64,000 bases of DNA from Takakia lepidozioides (taxonomy: Eukaryota > Streptophyta > Takakiopsida > Takakiales > Takakiaceae): NCBI GenBank assembly GCA_030704615.1, contig CM060734.1, forward strand, positions 60,588,042 to 60,652,041. The letters run 5' to 3'. The notes beneath the pieces are model-generated. The model saw only the letters and a list, made by a program, of their open reading frames with translations, ran no database searches and was not told the origin of the DNA. Position numbers and translations under genes: made by a program. Shown here one piece after another: positions 53,595-64,000 of this stretch; position 1 is the first letter of the stretch; every line of letters begins with the position of its first letter.

Positions 53595-56500
53595 GTGTTG
53601 CGATTTTTTGGCTACTTTAAAGAACAAGTCGATGAGCGGGTGGAGGAGAACTATCGCATTCGAAAATGCGCTATTTACTACTACCTTGCGGATGGCATGA
53701 TACATATTGGGGTATTCCCCTGTTACTACGCCTTGAGTTGGAGACACAAAGAAACAAAGATGAGGGAGGGGTATTAACAAGAGACACTGCAATGAGTGAG
53801 CCTTCAAAATCGACTTAGGGGTTTCCGAGTGAATGAGAAGGGACTGAACCATGGTTGGCTGGATTAATATCAGCAGCTATCTCTGATCAGTAGCTAGCAG
53901 GGCTTCAAATGCAAAGGGGCATCTTCTTGTCACAAGAATTCTGTGGTCCACTGTATGTAGAAGTTGATTAATTTTGCAGAAGATGACTTTCCATGAAGCT
54001 TCGCAGTCTTGTGCAATGTAATGCCCAAGTAAAGTCTTTGAAAGACTAGGTTGTGGGTGGATGATAGGAAACAAGGGAGACAAACAGCGGCATGATTCAG
54101 GTACTATAGCAACCCCTTAAAGGGCACTTGGTCAACACATTATTCCTGAGCTAGTTCTGGGCTTCTCACCAATCTGGGTTAAGTTTCAAGCAATTTGAGC
54201 TTTTTGTGAAGCTATAGGTGTAGACATGTTGGTGCTTGGTGACAACAAAGTTGTAGCATTCATTGAGCCCAGGAGATTGAATCATGTTCAACCTGGGTGA
54301 GGTCTAATTATTGGTTACATATCACCTAGAAAGGTCCAGTGTATTCACAATGATGCTCCTTCAATGGAACAAAAGCTCTCGTTGGGTTTCTTCAAAGAGG
54401 TGAGTTTTTAAGTGCCACTCCACAGAGCTTGGCGCGCTGTCAATTTCCAGGCGAGCCACTCTTTGCTGCAGGCTTTTGAATTTGCTATTGCAGATTGCAA
54501 AGTAAGTCTATACTAAGTTAAACCTGAAGGTGAAGTTTCAAGCGATGAAAAGTAGGAGCTCAGTAAATGCTTACATCCCTCTTTCTCTCCAGACCTCTCT
54601 GCACTGCATTCATGGACAAGGCCTCCACCATGAATGCTCGGATGTGGTACACCCTAGTTAGGAAATTTTGAGAGACCTAAACATTTTGTACAATGATGGC
54701 ATGTTTTTTGAGCTGCCTGAGCTAGGAGTTTCCATGTCACCTGTATTGAGCATTGTGCAGGGAGAGAGTGAATTGTTCTCTGGAAACAGCAGTCATGATC
54801 TGGACTTGCGCCTGGAACTGGATATTAAACATTGATCTGCTTGTCATGTCACTTGGAAAACTGCAGCAAGTAATTGGCAAGTTATGCCATTGATAAATTT
54901 GGTTTCAGTCAATTTGAACCTGGTTCGTGGTTACAAGGCTATGGCATTGGTTGTAATGGTTGGGCATCAAAAATTAGAAGCACAAAACTCTCTCTCACAG
55001 ATGCTCAAGTGTTGACTTGTATCATAATATGCCTGTGCAGACAAACATAGGGAGATTCTGCAAGCACAATGTGCTTGTACTTGGACTGGGAATTACTGCA
55101 ATTCACAATTCTGTTTCTGCTCAAAGATAACAGCCCCCTGACTGCAACTTGTACTTTCAATCGCCAATTTTCTTGGTGTGCTATGGGGTTTTTTTCTCTT
55201 GGAAAGCCGGAACAAACCTCTCTGGGTCTCCTCTCTTTCTCTCTTCTCACAGACACACATGAATATCATGAAATTTGTGTGGAAATGTGTGGGAGATCTG
55301 AGTGCCTTTCTACAGGTTTAATGCATTTTGAGGGGCGAGTAGGTGCTTAACTACTTCTTGGGAGATGATACGGTTGAAATCCTGGAGATAACCGGACACA
55401 GCAATGGCCACATGCCTTTTCCCAAGCTGCTTCGCCGCCAAAAATTGCCTAAACAAACCCCAAGTGACCTCCTGGGTGGGTTGACTCTTCAAACCCCTAG
55501 TGGGTTGAGACAGTCGATATGATCTAGCAACCATGTTGATGGACATGCCAGTTCTTTCATGTTGCCCTGAGGTAGGGAGGAACATTGCACAGAGAGAATG
55601 TAGTCTTAAGACGCTGTTTTCCGTAGCCTTGTGGCCATAGAGGCAGAACAAGAGGGAACAGACGCTTGTGAGGGGCTCACTCCACTAGTGGGACTTACCT
55701 TGGTATAAACAGTTGGTTCGGGCTTTCCAGATTTCCTCTAGGAAGCCCTTCACACAAGTATCAATCTGGTGTGTGTGAGCTGCCCAGCAATTGGACCCCA
55801 ACAGGGTCAGGGCTTTAGGCTCAGCCACGTGATTTTGGAAGTTGGTGAACAGAGGTGCAGGGACTATGTTCTTGATGGTCCTGAAGAAGGTTGCTCTCTG
55901 ATGAGAATACCCTGGACTTAGTATCCCAGTGAGAGAATATACTCGTAAGACATTGTTTGCGGTAGCCTTGTGGCCATAGACCCCACACCCAGTTTGGGCA
56001 GAACAAGATCCCAGTAAGAGCGGGAGAGAGAGACAGAAAATGTCCAAGGGGAGGGCCCCAGGGACGATAGGGAAGTGGACTGGGGGGAAGCTAGTAGAGA
56101 TTAAGATTGGGATAAGACTGATAACCTCCTAAGCAATCAGAACATTAGTTGGAGATGGAAAGAATCCTTATATCATTTTCAACAGAACAAAACAGATCAA
56201 AAGACATGACAGTTCCAGAAATTAGGAACTAAAAGACATGACCTGCCATGAAAGGCAGAGTAAATGTAGGATGTAATTAAAATGGACAAGGTTGTCTCAT
56301 TACATTCGGAAGCTGATTTGTTGGGTTGGCAGGGTCGAAGAACATGGCAACAGCCAAGCCTAAAGATGCATACTATTGCGACAAAGACTTTCAAGTTGGG
56401 AGCTACATTAAGGTTTTCAACCGAGATATGCTTATACATGATACTGATGAATTTACAAGGAACTATTACCGGACCAAATATGGTGTGAGTGATGACATGC

Positions 56501-59500
56501 TTGAGGCTGTGAATGTCCAGGTAACTAATGAGCTGGCTCTTTTATGTGTTTTTCTGGAAAGCTACTATCTTGGATAACCTTTATGCTCATATTTGTAACC
56601 AATAAATACTATGGCAATGCAGATTGTGAAGAGAGCAATGCGAGGCCTCGATTATTCTGCCCATCTCTTTTGCATTAGGCACACTCTGGGAGACAGAAGA
56701 TTGTACAAACCTCAATCAGATGTGTACCATACTTTGAAAGACATCCACTGTAGACCAATGCAATTCAAAGGCTTGATGATGGTTATGGATGTAATGAGCA
56801 GGAGGAGGGCCCTGTGCTGGCAAGGATGCCAGTGCCACCACATAATGGATACGGCTCTGAAGCCGACAGCTACATGAACTGCATTTCTCTCATCCCGAAA
56901 GCAGCCCCCAAGGACCACTACAAGTTCATCTACAAGGATGGCAAGGTTAGAGCACCTGCCTACTTAATCCTGATTGCCACCTGAAACCTGGCAATCCATA
57001 AAAGTTGGCCCTACTCACCAGATGAGAAAGAATCAGACCTCATTTCTATTGAATGCCAAAAAATATGCTTACCAGAATTTTTTGTGATTGATGCACTGCT
57101 ACTCCAACTAGCAGTCAGATTTTTGACATACTAGTTGGGCTCCCATGAGGCAGCCTGCTTGTGCATGGGGATGGGAGGTGAGGCAAACAAGACTAGGGAT
57201 GAAGCTAATACATCTCACCTTGCATGAACTTAGCTTCAACATACAATGCAGGTTTTGTCTTCCTCATGTAAGTTGGTTGAGGATGCCACACACAAGGTGT
57301 CTGATTTTGATAAAACACGGGCGATGGTCTTCCAAGTAAGTATAAGTTCAACTCTTCCCCTGTATTAAACCCTACTTTTGCAACAATGCCATTTCTCTCC
57401 TGTTTCTAGATTGTAATGTGAACACTATGGAATTTTTTAGACAATCATGTCTTGGAGAGGTCTAGGAAATCCCTCATAAAACTCAAGGCCTCTTTCAGGT
57501 AAGAGGAATCTATATGTGGGACAGAGAGAGAGTGTGTGTTTGTAGTGAAGTCATGGATGGTTCCCTGCAATTTGGGTACAACATGGTGGGCTTTCTTGTT
57601 GGAGATGAGCAAGAGGGACAGGGGGTCGAAAGAAGAGGTCCTCTTTTGAGCTGTGTTAACGTTCTACGTGTACTTGGTGCCTGTGGACAGTATTTTCTTG
57701 GAGATGACACAGTCTCAGTGTTTGAGCCTCCAGCTCAAAACTCAGGATGTGCCTCTGGACGCTACCTCCAACGAGTTAAAGTCCCCCGGAAGCCCGGCAC
57801 CAAACGACCTTATAGTCCCAGTGACTGTTACATGGGTGCCCGCCTTGAACTCCACCAGCGTCTGATACAGGCTGATGAATGGACACTTAAATACATGGAA
57901 GCGGACCCCAATCAATTCCCCATGTCTTGCTACCACTCTGTGTCAAAGAAGGTAAGCAATGACTTACCACATATGTTATTCTTGTCGTGGGAGAAAAGCC
58001 ACTTGAAATGTGCTGGTCTTAAAGCTTTACTTTTGAGTCCCAGCGGCTGCATTGAGTATCTCTTTCTACAAGTGTATTTGTTGCATCTACTTTAGTGCCA
58101 ATCCAACCAATTATCATTTGGGGCTGCTTCCAAGCTACACAGAAGCTGAAAAATTGTAGTTGGTTTTTTTCCTCTGTTGGATGTGGTACCCTGAGCATAT
58201 GGCTTGCCAAGGGGTACTCCCAGTACAGAAACCTTGTAATGACAATCCCTTGATTTAGCAGTCGAGCAACCTCATCTAGCACACTCAAACATTTTGCCAC
58301 TCCATATGAATTTTTTTTCGCATGACTGATGGTTATGAATCTGAACGGTATCACATCCATATCTTTCCTCTCACATAGAACACCGCTGAAATTGAAATTG
58401 TTTGACAAATCCTCTCTTTGCAGTTGAAGGAATTGATTGCCAAGCTGCCTGACGAAGCAAAGGGAGGCTTGGTGGATAGTACTTGTGATATGGGTGAACC
58501 GGTACAATCTCCCGTTACCTCTTTCAAGATTCTCTTCTCTTACATTGAGGAAGGCTAACCTCAGAAAGGTCATCATCCCAACAAATGGCTGCTCACCATG
58601 TTCATGAATGATTCCAGGGACTACCCTGGAACGTCATCATCATCATCATCATGGATGATGAATGATATAGATTTGAGGCCCCTTACCTGAAGGGTAGGGA
58701 CATGCATTTGGCAGCACATGTATTGGTGGCTTCAAATAGGAGTGGCCACAAATTCATGCACATGTATGGTTGCTTGTTGTACTGTTCATAGGATCCAAAA
58801 ACTTGGTTATGACCTTCGTCCATTTTGTTTGAATAGTTTGATTAGACTTGTGATTAGTCTAGCCATTTTTAAAAGCCTACGTGGCACCACGGTCAGGCTA
58901 GGTATAGCCTGACTCTCTTGTTGGACAAGACAGAGAAACCAGTTAAAGACATACTGAAACAGTGCTTTGTCTTGTTGTAGTCAAAGTCACTGACCACAAG
59001 CTGCACCAAGGAACCTGAATGCACCAAGAGTTTGGCCAGTTGGCAGAAGTCGCAGCTAGGCTCATTGTAAGTATCCCACTATCATACCTGTGTTATGAAG
59101 CAGTGCCATCTTGTAATTTCAATGGTATAGTGTATTGCCATTACATGAGGGGTTACAGCCTGTGGGGTTTCTGGCTTCAAGGGGATGCTAGTTCAATATA
59201 TGACAGAATGCTGATGCCTAGATGTACATGTAGTATTGAACTTTTGGCAGAGTCTGTCCACCTTGGAAATCCAAGACTTTTTGCTAACCACTCATCATTG
59301 TAGCAGATACACCAAAAAAAATTATCACCTGCAGTAATTCTAGTCTTGACTTGAAATCCTTTTGCTAGGTGCCATTATAAAAGGTCTCTCTAGATTATTT
59401 CTTGAGCAAATTTTATAACATCTTCAACTAAAACACTGGATCGTCGAAAACACCACTTATGACTGTGGATTGGCAGACCAAAGCCACCACCATCCATACC

Positions 59501-59636
59501 AGAGCAACTCGAAGAACTGCTGGATAAAGCGGGGATCAATCTAATAAAGCAAGAAATTGTCACTCTTGATAGGTTTGCAGCCAGGAACCAGGACAAGTAT
59601 CCTGATGTCTACTCCCTTGTTAAGTCACATTTCTGA
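53595..59636 (+). CDS. EFHC/RIB72-type DM10-domain protein (ciliary doublet protein), partial exon model
   Basis: Recognised exons: 53595-53711 (LRFFGYFKEQVDERVEENYR, RKCAIYYYLADGMIHI: start of DM10 domain 1); 56333-56520 (DFQVGSYIKVFNRDMLIHDT, DEFTRNYYRTKYGV: end of domain 2); 56802-56945 (PPHNGYGSEADSYMN, LIPKAAPKDHYKFIYKDGK: linker); 57252-57335 (start of domain 3); 57691-57951 (YFLGDDTVSVFEPPAQNSG through ADEWTLKYMEADPNQF: rest of domain 3). The last four exons are mutually in phase. Less certain are 58424-58501 and a final exon 59477-59636 (IPEQLEELLDKAGINLIKQE, stop at 59634). EFHC/RIB72 proteins lie inside ciliary doublet microtubules. The first exon(s), the second half of domain 1 and the first half of domain 2 were not found, so the gene may be incomplete. 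Confidence 0.72.
55597..55765 (-). repeat. Dispersed repeat R, copy 8 (long)
   Basis: TAGCCTTGTGGCCATAGA, GAACAAGAGGGAACAGACGC, GAGGGGCTCACTCCACTAGT, GGACTTACCTTGGTATAAAC, TTTCCAGATTTCCTCTAGGA. On the minus strand it encodes CVKGFLEEIWKARTNCLYQG, nearly the same as the copy at 44600. The minus-strand frame extends to 56047 through a second copy of the core. Confidence 0.7.
55930..56015 (-). repeat. Dispersed repeat R, copy 9
   Basis: ATACTCGTAAGACATTGTTT, GCGGTAGCCTTGTGGCCATA and GACCCCACACCCAGTTTGGG. It lies about 250 bp from copy 8, in the same orientation. Confidence 0.7.
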
Positions 59637-62600
59637 TTCAATTCTTACTGCTAGACGCACCATGCAGAAGATCTTGAGTTTATTCATTACAACTTCAAAC
59701 TTAAGAGTGCGGGTGAGAAATTGGTATCGGTATTGGTATCAGTATTGAATTTCCAGGGAAAAGACATGCCCTTCAAAAGCACACACAACTAGGTCTCCTG
59801 CTGTAACCACTTTCCATGCCATGGGAAGCAGAAGGCTACTTAGCTCTCAAACTTGGGTCTGATTAGAGCTCGTCACAGGAGCTATGGTGTGATCCTTTGT
59901 TGGGCTCAAGAACCTATGTCATCCTACAACTTGGAATGTAAAATGTTGGCCATTGTGCTGGGGTTCCATAAGTGATGTGTGCAATGAAGCCAGTGTTTGT
60001 GACTCTGTTAGATGCAAATGGTGAGGAGTTTACAGGCTTGGTTCACTTTTCGCTCACACATTCTAATTACTGACTGTTGTTTCTTCACCAATTTGGATGT
60101 TTGAGGAAAGAACACCTCTGACCAAGTAGTCTGATCTCCGAACATTCCATATGTCTGGAAGTCTACTGAAGACCAAACTACTCGAGTCCCAGGACAAGTT
60201 GATCTCCTTCAAATCACTGCTGTTGACGATGCAGGCTTCTACACTACCGCTGCTATCAACTGTCTTCTGTCGAGTAAAATAATCTCTCATAAGGGAGATT
60301 CAACACGGAATCTTGGCCTCCAACATCTTCCCAGTCCCATGATAGCATCTGTAGATTCAATGTCATGGTTCCTGTCAGAGTGGCAGACCATCTCGAGTAC
60401 CTTGCTAGTATTGTTCTGACAAAGTGCAATTAGGTTCAGACCTGGAATTCATTGCAGTGCCGAATTCAAGAATCTGGGAAAGTCAAGAGCATCTGCAGGA
60501 TTGGAGTTGCAGGGAATAACTTGAAGAGATCAGTATACTTTAAGGTTTAAACACCAGACATTAACAGCAGATGAAGGTAGCATGCTTACCAGGTAGATGT
60601 GGTGTGGTGAAATGAGCACATGTGCAGCAGGTCATCAATCCCAATCATGGACAACTCTGAACACTAAATAAAATGGTGATGGAAGCAGATGCACTAAAAA
60701 CCAGCACATGGAGCAGTCATACACAGTCTATTTCATCAATGCCAGCTCTCAGTATGCACGAACGTTCACTGGAGGTATGATAAGTTAGAAGCTTCTGCTT
60801 TCAGAAGCTGTCTGAACTTCCAACACTGCGGTCAAACTGTTCATGGGCTCGACAGCAGCAGTCAAAGAGTTGAAAGAACTGTCAAGTTTGTGGAGAATAA
60901 GCATGACAAGCTGTTTTATGTCCACAACAGCGTCCGGGAAATAATTTCAGTTGAACCAGCCAATGGCCCCTCATTCTGAGAACCAACCGGCTAAGTGGGT
61001 TGGGGAGTGGGTTGCTTCCCCTTAATGGTAACTGCAATAGTCAATTTCCTATGTGAACATACTCGGTAAATTTCCGAAGGTTTCAATTTTCACTCGGAAA
61101 TCCTCCGAATCAGTCGGCTAGCATGTAACTAGCTGCCGGTTCTCCCCGTTGGTTGGTCCACAACACCCATAAATAGGACAGCACCAGAGCCGAATATGGA
61201 GTCCATGTTGATGATGCTCGAAGTGTGCTCTAATAAGTAGGATGCGATATGTTACCCTCTTGTCCCCTGGAACGCTTGGAATCGGTCATCCTGTTGATGC
61301 CATATGGTTCTTCAATGGGGAAACTTGTTCTGATTTCGTGCCTTCAGTGGGCCTCAGGCTTCATAGTTTAGTAATTTTCGACATGTTTATGTCTGATTCC
61401 ATGGATGTCAGATCTGAGGGTTGTGGGTGACGTCCATCGAGTGATTGTAATGTATGTAGAAGTCTTCGATCGGTATCCGAACTGGCTTTGGAGGAAGAAA
61501 GTAGACAACGTGTTCTCTCGTGAAAGAAATCACAGAGCTAATTTGACTTCACTAGGGGCGCAGCTTTGGTGGGCCACAACACGGCCTCATTATCACCCTT
61601 GTACCCTTTTCAAAGTAGAAGTCAAAGTGACAGTCATCACGATGCTTAGATTCCAAGTCTGTTCAAGCCAGGCCATGGCCCGCATTAAGATTAATAAGTT
61701 AAATCAGGCTTACTGCAACGGTACTCCGGGCCCCAGTGTTGGAGCGTACAGGACAGCTTCCTGATCGTGAACATTTATTATAACAATTTTATTCGATCGA
61801 TACCGAGTTGTGCATGCATGCTAATTACAGATGGCAGTGGGACACATAAGTATTCGATCGTTTAAACAGTGGGCTAACATGCAGGGATTCTCGTCACGAC
61901 GTCTCCCTCTCACTTGCGTTTTTTTATCAATACCTCTCCTGTTCATGATCGTGTGATTGATCATTCCAGGCAGTAGGATTCATACAAGGACGAGCACTTG
62001 ATCACTTATAAGACCACGCTTTATGGCAGCTTTAGCACAGTGTTGCACATGCTCAGCCTTCAGTTTCTTTCTTCTGAATCCAGTGATAAACTTGTTTAGA
62101 ATAAAGGTACTCACTCGTACACTGGCCTGGAATACTTCTTCAACTAAGGACCACACAGCCAGAAACCGTGACCCACTTCGATCGTTGGCAAGAGGGGGGC
62201 GGAATCATGATAGTCCTCATCACACGTTTCCCAGTGTATAAACTTCGAAATACTTTGCACTTTTTCGGGCCGCCACACACTGCGTGGACCGCTTTGAACA
62301 TGGATATGTATTACGAGGGTGAACTTTCTGAAGTGATTCTCCTCTCTCTGTTCCTGGAGCTGTCCGCTGCATCTTCGGTGACCTTTCCAAATTTACAAAC
62401 AATTTCAACAGACGCGCACCACCACCTGCAACCACCTCCCTCGACGATCAGCTCCACAAGTCCACCGGCGGCGATGTCTGACAGTCAACCGGCGGGCCCT
62501 CTCCTATCTTCCCGAGTGAGCATGTGATGGATGAACTCCGACAATTTACGGATGGATATCATCGATCCTGCCTACTACCTCCGTACCTCTGTGGACGTGG

Positions 62601-62699
62601 ACGATACTTTTTTTAGTTTTTAATTATTTTTCCGTTATTTCTTTATTAGAAGATTTAACGGGGTTTTTTATTTAAAGAACAGGGGATAATTATTAAGTG
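59637..62699. other. Intergenic stretch, no gene recognised
   Basis: A minus-strand segment at about 60063-60290 is open and moderately protein-like, but I recognise neither family nor splice partners. The remainder shows only short chance frames. Confidence 0.4.
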
Positions 62700-63745
62700 T
62701 TTTTTTTTGGAAATTTGGAAAAGACTGCAGCGGCCAGCCTCTTCGTGTGGGATTGATGACCCCCGTCGCGGGGCCGGGTCGTGGAAATCCCAGAACCCGG
62801 CCCGGTGACTTGGCACGAGGGGAGACCGTTTCCGGGTCCGAGCTCTTCACGAGAGCAGGACGGTGCTGCGGTGTTGCGCTGCGCAGGCATCGATGTGGTG
62901 CATCCGCGCGAGAATTGAGACTTGCGATGCAGTCAAGCGTGCAGCAGCAGGTGCGGAGAAGCAGGACTGCGAGGGACCGGGAAGACACCAAGGGAAATTG
63001 TCTACTGTGTGTGTAGAGGTGCAGCTGATAGTTAGTCACTTGAAGGAAGAGGAGGAGGAGGAGGAGGAGAGGGAGTAGAAAACATCGCAGGAGGAAAATT
63101 TTGTGATTGGTCGGCGTGGACGAAGGTTCCGGAGGTGCAGAAACGGGATGGTGGAAGATGGAGGAGGAGATAGACGAGCGTGGGATTTGAAGTGAAGGAT
63201 TGGAGACGATTGAAGAGGTCTGTAAAAGGTTTTGTTGCTATTCCATCGGGAAAGTGAAGTGGCGAAATAATATTGGAGGCAGAGGCGGGAGTCACGAAGC
63301 TTGGTACGGGGAGATAGTATACAGGCCCAAAGAAGACAACTCTAAAGAAAGAGAGGAGGAGATGTAGAATCGAGAAACGGAATTGGAGAAGATTGAAACG
63401 ATAATTACCAAAAAACAAAAGAGTCGAAGATAAATTTGGCTCGAGGCAGGAAAAGGTTGAAGAAAAAGGAACGAAAGGGGAAGGACGTAGCGAGCTGAAT
63501 AGTTACTAGTGCATGAGAGGGAAACAAGAGAAATCAACCTCGACATAGGCAATCAAGACGCAGAAATTCATGGTTCAGGAAGGACGTGATCAGGAAAGAG
63601 GACATTGAATGCAAAGATTGAGGTGATTGGTCGGTGCGGAGGGAGCAGAAGCTCATCATACTCGTAACGGTTGTTAGTTTACCAGAAGCGTCGCATTTGG
63701 ACAAAGAGATACTACCATCAAGAGAATTGCACTGTCAGGATCATC
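62700..63745 (+). promoter_or_regulatory. Probable promoter and long purine-rich leader of the gene at the right edge
   Basis: A GC-rich block (about 62740-62900) gives way to a GA-rich stretch on the plus strand (63040-63660, with (GAG)n at 63050-63075) directly before a signal-peptide start codon. Such a pattern fits a promoter and long 5' leader. No TATA box is evident. This is inference from composition and position. Confidence 0.4.
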
Positions 63746-63830
63746 ATGTCAACATCGGCTTACCGATGTCTCACAGTGCTTCTGCTTCTTTGTTCTCTCG
63801 TTCTTGCCAACACAACTGATATAGAAGACA
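63746..63830 (+). CDS. First exon of a secreted or receptor-like protein (signal peptide), gene cut by the window end
   Basis: From the ATG at 63746 the frame encodes a textbook signal peptide: a short polar start (MSTSAYR), a hydrophobic core (LTVLLLLCSLVLA) and then NTTDIED. A good splice donor GTATGC follows at 63831 in phase 1, and the frame beyond it looks like intron. A short exon ending just after the signal peptide, with a 'TD..D' start to the mature part, is common in leucine-rich-repeat receptor kinases such as the STRUBBELIG family, but other secreted proteins fit as well. The rest of the gene would lie outside the window. Confidence 0.4.
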
Positions 63831-64000
63831 GTATGCCTCAACTCCTCTTTCTCATCTTCAATCCTCTCCTTTCTATCTTTCTTTCATACCGCCCCTTCCC
63901 CCGCCTTCGCTGTTTCAGTCATCCATGCCATTCTTTGTAACGATTTCTCGAAGCGATTCCTGCAATGCTGCGGGGGTGAACTGTATTTGAAATTCCATCT

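Larger units (their letters stand above)
53712..56332. other. Large gap inside the EFHC-type gene
   Basis: About 180 codons of two DM10 domains are expected here. One segment at about 54225-54300 (LGDNKVVAFIEPRR, then a GTGAGG donor) is weakly reminiscent of a DM10 strand but lacks a clear acceptor. The right part holds two copies of dispersed repeat R and a related minus-strand open frame (55310-56047). Confidence 0.4.

Noticed and set aside
54225-54300. DM10-like exon in the EFHC gap
   Set aside because: LGDNKVVAFIEPRR is suggestive and a GTGAGG donor follows, but there is no convincing acceptor and the alignment needs an insertion; kept only as a remark.
1-64000. CRISPR arrays, bacterial operons or prophage
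   Set aside because: Spliceosomal introns, LINEs and plant gene families show a nuclear plant genome; no regularly spaced short repeats of CRISPR type were seen.

Overview
The window is nuclear DNA of a seed-free land plant (fern, lycophyte or bryophyte grade). Most genes are intron-rich with plant-like proteins. A pentatricopeptide (PPR) gene carries a DYW editing domain. Two genes belong to the axoneme of motile cilia (kinesin-9 and an EFHC/RIB72-type DM10 protein), which flowering plants lack but plants with swimming sperm keep. I cannot fix the species. Exon models were built by hand from splice signals, reading phase and remembered family conservation; no search was run.

Left part (1-14.2 kb): low-complexity GGTTCC clusters, then a complete nine-exon CCT5 chaperonin gene with a small LINE tail in intron 2. 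A repeat-rich gap follows (LINE remnant, tRNA-like SINEs, and an 893-bp terminal-inverted-repeat element with a SINE nested in it). Next come a divergent five-exon Sm-F-like gene with a long polar tail and an intronless MAPKKK-type kinase gene.

Middle-left (15.2-27.6 kb): everything recognisable from 15.2 to 21.6 kb lies on the minus strand and looks like a mosaic of broken gene pieces. These are a PPR-DYW array of about 300-bp units with six frame-breaking deletions, tandem copies of the OSB 'PDF' motif exons that run in frame into the PPR array, and Bax-inhibitor-1 exons whose last exon is fused to an SRP-receptor-beta P-loop exon. An F-box gene follows.

Centre (29.6-46.8 kb): an 18-exon kinesin-9 gene, reconstructed in phase through every junction to 712 residues, hosts several LINE copies. 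One is a near-complete two-ORF LINE of about 4.7 kb in intron 11, preceded by an inverted ORF1 fragment. An unnamed dispersed repeat recurs in one orientation from 26 to 56 kb.

Right part (46.8-64 kb): head-to-head with kinesin-9 is a four-exon gene for plastid ribosomal protein uL18. Then come DSS1/SEM1 (two exons, minus strand), an EFHC-type gene whose middle exons I could not find, a long stretch without recognisable genes, and at the edge the signal-peptide exon of a secreted or receptor-like protein.
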